A stretch of DNA of 26,931 nt from an uncultured Clostridia bacterium. GTDB taxonomy: Bacteria; Bacillota; Clostridia; TANB77; CAG-508. Below the pieces are notes generated by a model. It saw only the letters and a program-made list of their open reading frames with translations, did no database searches and was not told where the DNA came from. The first letter of the stretch is position 1. Each line of letters begins with the position of its first letter. A program made the translations under genes and the position numbers. The stretch covers positions 1 to 26,931 of the forward strand of contig CAKOWP010000010.1 in assembly GCA_934122385.1 (NCBI GenBank), read 5' to 3'. Positions 7,546 to 14,609 of this stretch are shown here, piece after piece.

Positions 7546-8673
7546 TTAGATCCATTCCCTCCTAACACTACTATCAATATGTTTTATATTAGCATTAAAT
7601 ATGACTTCATCACCTATATTTACATTTTTTCCTGTTATATCTACTGTAACATGATAAGTCCCTACTCTTCCTAGTACTGGGCATTTTTTGCCGTTTATAG
7701 TTACAAATATTTGTTGTTTTTTAAAAGCATCTTTTATATCTCTTACTATGTATCTTATTTTATCAACTAGTCTAAACATATCTCTTCCTGTTTGAATATT
7801 TACTCCATCCATATATCCAGCCGGAACTATTGCAACTTTTGTATCTCTTTTTGTTTTATACACATTTGAATATCCAATATTAAAGTCTTTAGGTAATTCT
7901 TTTATTTCTGCAACATTTGATTTTAAATATCCTATCTTTTTTAGTCCCATAGAGTTACTAAAAGATATCCTTCCTGTAAAAGCTGACCCTACTCTTACAG
8001 CATTTAAATGCATATTTGGAAATTTTATAAATGCTGATGTGTTACATACATGCAACATTCCCGTTTCGATTTCGTTCATTTTTAATGTTTCAATACATTT
8101 AATAAATCTATCAAATTGTGTTTTTGTATAGTTATCATCGTAATACGCATTTGAAAAATGTGTAAATGTTCCCTCTATTTTTATATTTTGTAATGGTTTT
8201 ATTGTTTTTATTATTTCTTCTCTATTGCTATATATGAAACCATATCTTCCAAAACCTGTATCTATTTTTAAATGAACCTTTATTTTTTTATTTAATTCTT
8301 GTCCTATTTGATTAGCTACTTCTGCCGATTCTTTTGATCCTATTGTTAAAATTATATCATTTTCTATTAATGTTTGAACATCTTCTTTTATTGCAGTTGA
8401 AGAAAGCATTAATACTTTTGCATCTTTCTCTTTGATTCCTGCTTTCCTTATTTTTAGTGCTTCTTCAATTGTTGATACTGCCAAAAAATCTATTCCATTA
8501 TCTATTAAAAACTTTGAATATTCAACAATTCCAAGTCCATATCCATTTGCTTTTACAACTGCTATTATCTTTACTTTTTTTCCATTATCGTCTGGTAAAT
8601 TTTTTTCTGCATATTCTTTTATTTTTTCTATGTTATATCGTAAATCTTCTTTATTTATTACTACTGATTTCAC
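7546..8673 (-). CDS. alr: Alanine racemase-like PLP enzyme
   Basis: A fold-type III PLP enzyme of 375 residues, expected to convert L- to D-alanine for peptidoglycan. Numbered from the GTG at 8673: the PLP Lys is K41 in VVKANGYGLG, R143 is in TGFGRYGF, R227 in AVRVGSAFTG contacts the pyridine ring, and the catalytic Tyr of the partner subunit is Y268 in IGYSNVY. One known element differs: the usual RVCMDQ loop, which lines the substrate pocket, reads RVGTYH (336-341), and GYADG is GYMDG. This may shift specificity, so 'racemase of an amino acid' is safer than strict alanine. The frame also opens at ATG 8685, but that codon abuts a REP-like palindrome and lacks a ribosome site, whereas GGAGG is five bases before the GTG. 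Downstream is the coupled DUF1189-like gene. Confidence 0.85.
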   Translation of the reverse strand: MKSVVINKEDLRYNIEKIKEYAEKNLPDDNGKKVKIIAVVKANGYGLGIVEYSKFLIDNGIDFLAVSTIEEALKIRKAGIKEKDAKVLMLSSTAIKEDVQTLIENDIILTIGSKESAEVANQIGQELNKKIKVHLKIDTGFGRYGFIYSNREEIIKTIKPLQNIKIEGTFTHFSNAYYDDNYTKTQFDRFIKCIETLKMNEIETGMLHVCNTSAFIKFPNMHLNAVRVGSAFTGRISFSNSMGLKKIGYLKSNVAEIKELPKDFNIGYSNVYKTKRDTKVAIVPAGYMDGVNIQTGRDMFRLVDKIRYIVRDIKDAFKKQQIFVTINGKKCPVLGRVGTYHVTVDITGKNVNIGDEVIFNANIKHIDSSVRREWI

Positions 8674-8687
8674 ATTTTCCTCCATTT

Positions 8688-8817
8688 TTCGACCACTGGG
8701 GACGTTCTTGAATCAACCAACGGGGACGTTCTTAAATTGGTTGAAACAATAAATATAAAATGATGTTAAATATAATTAATATATTCAACCAATTTAAGAA
8801 CGTCCCCGTTGGTCGAA
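8688..8817. repeat. REP-like inverted repeat filling the femAB-alr gap
   Basis: Two 30-base arms (8716-8745 and 8784-8813) are exact inverted copies, starting ACCAACGGGGACGTTC, with a 38-base loop. A third, diverged direct copy (TTCGACCACTGGGGACGTTC...) lies at 8688-8712. The right arm also continues into GGTCGAA, matching the TTCGACC start of the third copy, so the unit is about 34 bases. The GC-rich core stands out from its AT-rich surroundings. The layout resembles REP/BIME elements mobilised by RAYT (IS200-like) transposases; no transposase is in the window. Confidence 0.8.
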
Positions 8818-8821
8818 TGCT

Positions 8822-9883
8822 CTATTTTTTTATATTTCTTTTTATTTGTCTTAAAGTTCTAAATGCTTTTTCTGAGAATTTGTATAATCTATATTTTAGT
8901 GGTTTAAATGGTATGTAAATTTCTCCTATAAACTCTGTAAATTTTGCTCCAAATCCTTTTTTAAATCTATATAGTCCATATTGTGGATGATTCTCATCAA
9001 CAACTCCAGATACACCTCTAAAGTCATATATATCATCATGTCTTGCTATTGCCATTTTAATCATTTCCCATTGTAATAAATAGTTTGGCATTAAATTTCT
9101 GTGTTGATTACTACTTGCTCCATATAAATACCATGTTTTATTTCCATAAAATATTGGTATTACACCTGATATTGGTTTTCCATCGTAATAAGCCATTAAT
9201 AATTTCATATGTCCACCTGGTACCATGTTATCATACATTTTTTCAAAGTATTCTAGTGGTCTTGTTATGAATCCATCTCTGTTTCCTGTTTCTATCATGA
9301 TTTTATGGAAGTCTTTTAAGTCTTCTCTTGTTCCTTCTTTTACTGTCACTCCTTTTCTTCCTGCCAAACGAATATTATATCTCCATTTTTGATGGAATCC
9401 TGCCATTATTTCTTCTTCTGTTTTATCTTTTATATCTAGTCTGAATACAAATCTTGGTTGAATTTCGTCCTTAAAGTCTTTTGCATCATCTTTTATTTTA
9501 TATCCTAAATTTGTTACTATATCTCTAAATGTTTGATCATCTTTTTCTATATCTGGTTCTATTCTTAGGCCTATGGCATTGTATTTTTTTGCTAATTCTT
9601 TTGCTCCATCTGTTAATTGTTTTAATACTGCTATATTATGTATGTCACATACTGGTCCTCTTGATGCATACATTATGTTTCCAAATATTGGCATTTTTCT
9701 TATCCATACACATAATGATCCTATTATGTTTTTGTCCTCGTCTTCTGCTAATATTACTTCTGGTTTCCAGTTTGGTTTCTTTATTTCTGCCCATTCTAAT
9801 GATTGTTGAAAGTTACATCTTTCGTTTTCTTCTAAAAATTTTCTGTATTGTTGTTTCGACTCTTCATCTTCTACAAATCTCAT
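8822..9883 (-). CDS. FemAB family peptidyltransferase
   Basis: A 353-residue protein of the FemXAB/MurM family, which uses aminoacyl-tRNA to add amino acids to the third residue of the peptidoglycan stem peptide on lipid II, building the interpeptide bridge. Seen: two GNAT-like halves, the helical pair motif HQKWRYNIRLAGRKGVTV, the second-domain motif YLYGASSNQHRNLMPNYLLQW, and the late motif YDFRGVSG...YGLYRFKKGFG typical of the family. The C-terminus is basic (KAFRTLRQIKRNIKK), fitting membrane association. Length is within family range; the long coiled-coil insertion of staphylococcal FemA is not obvious. AGGAGG lies 11 bases before the start, and a promoter is at 9923-9951. The amino acid added cannot be told from sequence. 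It neighbours alr, also a wall gene. Confidence 0.88.
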   Translation of the reverse strand: MRFVEDEESKQQYRKFLEENERCNFQQSLEWAEIKKPNWKPEVILAEDEDKNIIGSLCVWIRKMPIFGNIMYASRGPVCDIHNIAVLKQLTDGAKELAKKYNAIGLRIEPDIEKDDQTFRDIVTNLGYKIKDDAKDFKDEIQPRFVFRLDIKDKTEEEIMAGFHQKWRYNIRLAGRKGVTVKEGTREDLKDFHKIMIETGNRDGFITRPLEYFEKMYDNMVPGGHMKLLMAYYDGKPISGVIPIFYGNKTWYLYGASSNQHRNLMPNYLLQWEMIKMAIARHDDIYDFRGVSGVVDENHPQYGLYRFKKGFGAKFTEFIGEIYIPFKPLKYRLYKFSEKAFRTLRQIKRNIKK

Positions 9884-9922
9884 TTTTATTTTTTCCTCCT
9901 ATTATTATTTGCAATTATTCGT

Positions 9923-9951
9923 ATTTTACACCAAGTTGGGTAATTTTACAA
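9923..9951 (-). promoter_or_regulatory. Promoter of the femAB-alr run
   Basis: Minus strand: TTGTAA (9951-9946), a 17-base spacer, TAAAAT (9928-9923), 40 bases upstream of the femAB ATG. Confidence 0.6.
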
Positions 9952-9976
9952 GTGATTTTACAGAAAATTTACATAC

Positions 9977-10017
9977 AAAAAAAGAATAGGATGCCAATTG
10001 GCATCCTATTCTTTTTT
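9977..10017. terminator. Strong bidirectional terminator
   Basis: A palindrome with an AATT centre (9996-9999): GAATAGGATGCC on the left and GGCATCCTATTC on the right, flanked by A and T runs. It ends the Cys-rich gene, whose stop codon (10006-10008) lies inside the stem. Confidence 0.9.
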
Positions 10018-10338
10018 CACCCGTGTTTCTATATACTTTTTTCTTGCTACATATAATGATACCGCAATTTTCTTAAGTTCCTCTTGCACAGCATTAAAGT
10101 CAACTCCATTCGCAATTAATCTACCAGCATTTGGTTTCAGAGTTTCCATTACATAAAAATCAAAAAATTTCTCCACATTTTTATAATTGATACAATGTGT
10201 TTTTCCTTGAAATTGTACTACCATAATGCTATCTGGGTCATTTAATAAGACTACAGTGTCTTCCATTAATTTTTTAAATTGGCACTCCCGCGAGCACTCA
10301 TAACAATTTATGTTGCATCCTAAATTTAAGTATTTCAT
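10006..10338 (-). CDS. Small Cys-rich protein, unknown function
   Basis: A 110-residue protein I do not recognise. It opens MKYLNLGCNINCYECSREC, giving a C-x3-C-x2-C-x3-C cluster (residues 8-19) with further Cys later, suggestive of a zinc or Fe-S site. A mixed region with Asn-Asp-Pro-Asp turns follows (LLNDPDSIMVVQFQGKTHCINYKNVEKFFDFYVMETL), then a basic helical C-terminus (VQEELKKIAVSLYVARKKYIETRVKKE). No signal peptide or membrane helix is present, so it is probably cytoplasmic. The frame is open from 10368, but AAAGGAG is seven bases before the ATG at 10338. The last codons lie inside the terminator stem. A perfect TTGACA is at 10392-10387 on the minus strand but no clear -10 follows. Confidence 0.6.
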   Translation of the reverse strand: MKYLNLGCNINCYECSRECQFKKLMEDTVVLLNDPDSIMVVQFQGKTHCINYKNVEKFFDFYVMETLKPNAGRLIANGVDFNAVQEELKKIAVSLYVARKKYIETRVKKE

Positions 10339-10450
10339 AAAAACACTCCTTTCTGCATTTGTATACATATTATTTTATCAAATTAATGTCAAAAAGCCAA
10401 TTTATGTAAATTAACTTTTTAACATATTCTAAAAGTTTCATATTAGATTT

Positions 10451-11167
10451 TTATTTACAAAATCTGTGTTTACCAATAGTAACAGTCATTGGTCTAGACC
10501 AAATCCACTTATTTGTCGCAGTAGATGGATTAAAATAATAAATAGCACCATAGCTTGGATCCCAACCATTCATTGCATCTTGTGCAGCTTTTCTAGCAGT
10601 TGAATCTGGTGTCAAATTAACTTGTCCATCTTTTACAGCATCAAATGCCCCAGACTGGTATACAACTCCTGACAAAGTATTTGGAAATGAACTACTTTTT
10701 ATTCTATTCATAACAACAGCTCCAACAGCCACTTGACCGGTATATGGTTCTCCTCTGGCTTCTCCGTAGATTACTCTAGATAGTAAATTCAAATTACTAC
10801 TATAAGACGAAGAACTACTTGAAGAAGATGATGAAGAAGATGTTATTCCCATTGCCTTTAATGTTGCTGGGCCTGCAATTCCATCTGCTGTTAAACCATT
10901 TTTTCTTTGAAAATATTTTACAGCATTTACCGTTTGAGTCCCATAAATACCATCAACACTACCTGAATAATATCCCCATCTTTTTAATTTTGTTTGTATT
11001 TGTGTAACCTCTGACCCCCTTGAGCCATATTTTGATAATGCCTCTACTGTTTCGTTTTCTTTATTATTTTTATATATTAATGTAACCACAGATATTGCTG
11101 AAATTAATAAAATAATAACTGATATCATCTTCAATATTTTTCTTTTATTAAAAAATCTCTTTAACAT
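10451..11167 (-). CDS. sleB: SleB-like spore cortex-lytic enzyme
   Basis: A 238-residue exported hydrolase. Residues 11-32 are a membrane or signal segment. A peptidoglycan-binding type 1 domain (about 46-107) has SRGSEVTQIQTKLKRWGYYSGSVDGIYGTQTVNAVKYFQ. A linker of mostly serine (about 110-124) follows, then the SleB/CwlJ hydrolase domain (about 126-238) starting LLSRVIYGEARGEPYTGQVAVGAV, where E136 of YGEARGE is the expected catalytic acid. SleB is a lytic transglycosylase acting on the muramic-delta-lactam cortex during germination, so its presence argues for an endospore former. YpeB, often co-encoded, is not adjacent. AGGTGG is six bases upstream of the start. No sigma-G promoter could be placed with confidence. 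A related vegetative SleB-type hydrolase cannot be excluded. Confidence 0.88.
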   Translation of the reverse strand: MLKRFFNKRKILKMISVIILLISAISVVTLIYKNNKENETVEALSKYGSRGSEVTQIQTKLKRWGYYSGSVDGIYGTQTVNAVKYFQRKNGLTADGIAGPATLKAMGITSSSSSSSSSSSSYSSNLNLLSRVIYGEARGEPYTGQVAVGAVVMNRIKSSSFPNTLSGVVYQSGAFDAVKDGQVNLTPDSTARKAAQDAMNGWDPSYGAIYYFNPSTATNKWIWSRPMTVTIGKHRFCK

Positions 11168-11277
11168 AAAAAACCACCTATCAATAAAAATATTTAAGAC
11201 AAATTTTTCTTTATCTAATCATTTATATTTTTATCAATATTTGGTTTTATTATACATTTTATGAATTATATTTTATT

Positions 11278-12300
11278 TTATGAACAATATCTACATAAAA
11301 CGGTCTCCATTCCAACTTGCAAATCGATTTTTCCATTTTTAAAATTATAATCTAAGTCACATAAATCCTGTAAAATATTTCTTAAGTCTTTTTCTTTAAA
11401 ATATTTTGACTGAACCTTGTATTTTGTTGTTAAAAACATTTGATTTGGCTTTAATTTCAAGCTTGAGGCAAAATCCTTATTGGTATTCATTGCCATTTTT
11501 GTTATATATAATTTTTTAAAATGATTATACAATGTTACTAAAATTTTCGCCAATGGTTCTTTTGCATAAATCAAATTTTGCAAAACTTGTAATGCTCCTG
11601 TTATATCTTTTTTGCCTAAATCGTCAGTTAAATCAAATATTACACTTTCTAATTTTTTAATTGATAATATATCAATATCTTCTTTTTTTATAGTTCCATT
11701 TTCTCCTGCATACTCAATTAGCTTTCTGATTTCATTTATTAAATCTTGCATATTTGTTCCACAACATTCAATAAAATACCTTAATGTTTGTGCATCTATA
11801 TTTACCTTATAGCCATTGCAAATAGTCTTTATTCTTTGTTCTATTTGATTAGCTTTTTGGAAGTCAAATTTACATACAATACCATTTTTTTCAATTGCTG
11901 TATATAAAGCTGATTTATTATCCGCTTCTTCTTCAACAAAAACTAATACAACTGATTCATTTATTAGTTTGATATTTTCTTCAATATATTTTGCCAATTT
12001 ATCTTTTAGTTTGGCTGTATCTCCTGCTTTTCTTTTTCCCTCTTTTTTGAATAGTCCCGTATTTCTAGCAATTATCAATTTCTTTTCATATCCAAAACTT
12101 GGAGTTTCTATATCAGATATTATTTCCGAAACATTTTGTTCATCTATCATTATAAAGTTTATCCCTTTTACACATTCTCCAAATAAATTTTTTATTTTTT
12201 TCAAATTGCTTTCTAGTAAGAACAATTCCTCACCATATAAAAGATATAAGCTATTTAGTTTTTTTGAATTTAATTCTTTTTCAAGATTTTCAATTGTCAT
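11278..12300 (-). CDS. holA: DNA polymerase III, delta subunit
   Basis: A 340-residue protein of the HolA family, the clamp-loader subunit that opens the beta sliding clamp. Features: the N-terminal MTIENLEKELNSKKLNSLYLLYGEELFLLE (typical 'LYLLYGEE' with the following Leu-rich helix), FSYGFEKKLIIARN-like beta strand SFGYEKKLIIARN, ESVVLVFVEEEADNKSALYTAIEKNG, and the C-terminal helical domain with ECCGTNMQDLINEIRKLI and KEPLAKILVTLYNHFKKLY. Length is normal (320-350). The frame is open from 12357, but the ATG at 12300 has AAAGGAAGAG just upstream. It normally travels alone or near comEC and rpsT; here it follows the debranching gene, with a REP-like palindrome between. Confidence 0.9.
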   Translation of the reverse strand: MTIENLEKELNSKKLNSLYLLYGEELFLLESNLKKIKNLFGECVKGINFIMIDEQNVSEIISDIETPSFGYEKKLIIARNTGLFKKEGKRKAGDTAKLKDKLAKYIEENIKLINESVVLVFVEEEADNKSALYTAIEKNGIVCKFDFQKANQIEQRIKTICNGYKVNIDAQTLRYFIECCGTNMQDLINEIRKLIEYAGENGTIKKEDIDILSIKKLESVIFDLTDDLGKKDITGALQVLQNLIYAKEPLAKILVTLYNHFKKLYITKMAMNTNKDFASSLKLKPNQMFLTTKYKVQSKYFKEKDLRNILQDLCDLDYNFKNGKIDLQVGMETVLCRYCS

Positions 12301-12372
12301 TTTCTCTTCCTTTCGCTTCACTTCATTTTGCTCATCGCCATCTAAAATTTTTTTCAAAAATTTTGGCTTTCA

Positions 12373-12425
12373 AATGTCTCTTTTGGAACCGATGTCTCAA
12401 ACAGAACCGTCCCTAAAGAGACATT
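12373..12425. repeat. REP-like palindrome at the 3' end of the debranching gene
   Basis: AATGTCTCTTT (12373-12383) and AAAGAGACATT (12415-12425) are perfect inverted arms enclosing GGAACCGATGTCTC and AGAACCGTCC, a GC-richer core. The right arm provides the final codons and stop (MSL-stop) of the debranching gene. A piece of the core (GAACCGATGT) recurs at 26777-26786. Confidence 0.6.
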
Positions 12426-14551
12426 CTAAGAACTTCTGCCACACTCCAAGCCTGTGCAATAGCTCCTTTAGGCTCGTATGGTCTAACAGAATCATAGATT
12501 TCTGCGATGCTTCCTATACATCCTCTATGTTCAATTTCTTTAGTAAATGTTTTGTTAATTTTATTTGTAAAATCATTCAATTTATTCTCTAATTCTGTTT
12601 TATATGTTTTTCTCTTTTCTGCTTTTATCATATTTCTTAAAGCGTCATAATATAGTCCCAATAGCCATGTCCATGTTATTCCTTGATGATAGCTCATATC
12701 TCTTTTAAAGCTGTCTCCCTCATATATTTCAATATAATTTGGTTCTCCTTTTGCTAATGATTTTAGGCCATAATTATTTAATAATTTCTTTTCTACAACA
12801 TTTACTATATTGTAAGCTTTTTCTGAGTTTGGCTCAATTACAGTGTATGTTAAACTTAATGCAAATAATTGATTTGGTCTTATTTTTCCATCGCTATTTT
12901 TTTCGTCACTTACAACATCATATAAGCATTTTCTTTTTGCATTATAGAATTTTTCATTAAATGTTTTTTTACATTTTCTAGCTAAGTCTTTATATTTTTT
13001 TATTTTTGCCTTTATTTCTGTTTCCTTCTCATCATTTAATTTTCCATTTTCATTTTTTGCTTTGGAATCAGCTATATTTAAATCAATTTCTAATTTTTCT
13101 GTTAATTCAGCCATTATCATTAAACTATTGTACCACAAACTATTTATTTCAACTGCTTTTCCATTTCTAGGTGTAGCAGCTATTCCATTTGTTTTTGCAT
13201 CCATCCAGGTATTTTGAGTATTTTCTGTTCCTGATACTATTAAATAATCAGAATCTAAATAAATGTTGTTGTTATCTACATCAATTCCTTTTATATAACT
13301 ATCTATAACTTTCTCTAATTTACTATATAAATTCTCTTTTACAAATTCATAGTCACCTGTATAATTAATATATTTTTGGATTTGCTCAAACAATAATAAT
13401 GATGCATCTGCACTATTGTACAACGGTCTGTTATCAAATCCTGAATATCCATTTGGAACTAAGCCATATTTTATATCTCTAACCATTGTTAGTAAAACTT
13501 CTCTTGCCAAATCAAATCTTTTTGTTTTTAACAATAAACCTTCAAATGAAATCAAACTATCTCTTCCCCAATCAAGGAACCATGGATATCCTGCAATTAC
13601 AGTGTGCAAGCCAAATGATGGTCTATATACTATAAATTGGTCTGAAGCTTTTATTAATTCTGATATAAATTCTTTATTTTTATCCAATACATTTTTTGAT
13701 TCTGTATTTCCACTTTTTTCTTTATTAGATTCTTCTTCAGAATGCATAACATTTTCAACTATTTTATCAATTCTTACAATTTCACTTTGCATTATATCTT
13801 TAACATTTATTTCTTCAATATTATCTTCCAAACCACATACAAATGATATTTCTTTTTCTTCATTTGGTTGTAATTCAACTTCATATACTCCTGAAACGCT
13901 ATGATTTTCTTTTGGAAAAAATCCACGTTTTTCTTCTTCTATGTAGAACATATCTTTAAATGTATCATTCTGATGTTCAATATATTTCCCTTCTGATAAG
14001 TTCATATATATTGGAAATTTTGATTTTCCGTCTATTATCAATTTTACTTTTGCATTGTTGATAGTTTGTCTTACATCAAAATAATGATTTGTACTCATTG
14101 AGTGAAAATCTCTAAAATTGAATATTGGCGCTATAGATAATTTTGATGGCTTGTCAGCATTTTTTATTTTATAATATATTCCTACAATATTTTTTCCATA
14201 TTTCATACATATAGCTTTTGTAATCTTTACATTATCTACTGAATATTTAAAAATTGGAAAATATTCTTTTTTAAATTCTTCTTGATATTTAAATCCCTCA
14301 GATATATAGTTTTCTCCTACATTTGTATATAAATCATGTTTTACATCACCAATTTGAATACTTTCGTCTACTTTTGATAAAATCAAATATCTTTGTGCAG
14401 GCGGTGTTAATGGAGCAATTAATAATCCATGGTATTTTCTTGTATTTGCCCCTATAATTGTTGAACTTGCAAATCCTCCAATTCCATTTGTTATTAACCA
14501 TTCTTTTTTTAATCCATTTTCAATATCTAACTCTTCTTTTGTGATCTTCAT
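12413..14551 (-). CDS. Glycogen-debranching enzyme (amylo-alpha-1,6-glucosidase)
   Basis: A 712-residue cytoplasmic enzyme of the archaeal/clostridial debranching type. It has an N-terminal GDE_N-like beta domain (about 1-245: EWLITNGIGGFASSTIIGANTRKYHGLL, then FNFRDFH) and a C-terminal (alpha/alpha)6 GDE_C domain (about 296-712) with the signature GYPWFLDWGRD (321-331), NGYSGFDNRPLYNSADASL, TWMDAK and the closing EIYDS..PYEPKGAIAQAWSVAEVLR. It would hydrolyse alpha-1,6 branch stubs of glycogen. The region about 265-292 is an Asn/Glu/Lys linker, and a Lys/Glu insert occurs around 490-520. The ATG at 14551 is chosen over 14572 because AGAAGGAT sits just upstream. The last codons lie in the palindrome at 12373-12425, so the native C-terminus may have been altered slightly. 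No other glycogen genes are in the window. Confidence 0.9.
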   Translation of the reverse strand: MKITKEELDIENGLKKEWLITNGIGGFASSTIIGANTRKYHGLLIAPLTPPAQRYLILSKVDESIQIGDVKHDLYTNVGENYISEGFKYQEEFKKEYFPIFKYSVDNVKITKAICMKYGKNIVGIYYKIKNADKPSKLSIAPIFNFRDFHSMSTNHYFDVRQTINNAKVKLIIDGKSKFPIYMNLSEGKYIEHQNDTFKDMFYIEEEKRGFFPKENHSVSGVYEVELQPNEEKEISFVCGLEDNIEEINVKDIMQSEIVRIDKIVENVMHSEEESNKEKSGNTESKNVLDKNKEFISELIKASDQFIVYRPSFGLHTVIAGYPWFLDWGRDSLISFEGLLLKTKRFDLAREVLLTMVRDIKYGLVPNGYSGFDNRPLYNSADASLLLFEQIQKYINYTGDYEFVKENLYSKLEKVIDSYIKGIDVDNNNIYLDSDYLIVSGTENTQNTWMDAKTNGIAATPRNGKAVEINSLWYNSLMIMAELTEKLEIDLNIADSKAKNENGKLNDEKETEIKAKIKKYKDLARKCKKTFNEKFYNAKRKCLYDVVSDEKNSDGKIRPNQLFALSLTYTVIEPNSEKAYNIVNVVEKKLLNNYGLKSLAKGEPNYIEIYEGDSFKRDMSYHQGITWTWLLGLYYDALRNMIKAEKRKTYKTELENKLNDFTNKINKTFTKEIEHRGCIGSIAEIYDSVRPYEPKGAIAQAWSVAEVLRMSL

Positions 14552-14609
14552 ACTAAATATCCTTCTTTCCAATTTTTATACTTTTGATTTATTCCCGTCG
14601 TAATTACAA

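Noticed and set aside
9529..10056. Plus-strand frame of 175 codons, very hydrophobic
   Set aside because: It is the antisense of femAB and a terminator; runs of Leu, Ile and Phe arise from AT-rich antisense sequence.
10800..10845. Serine run in sleB as a phase-variable repeat
   Set aside because: The serines use mixed codons (TCT, TCA, AGT, TCG), so there is no uniform tract to slip; it is an ordinary linker.
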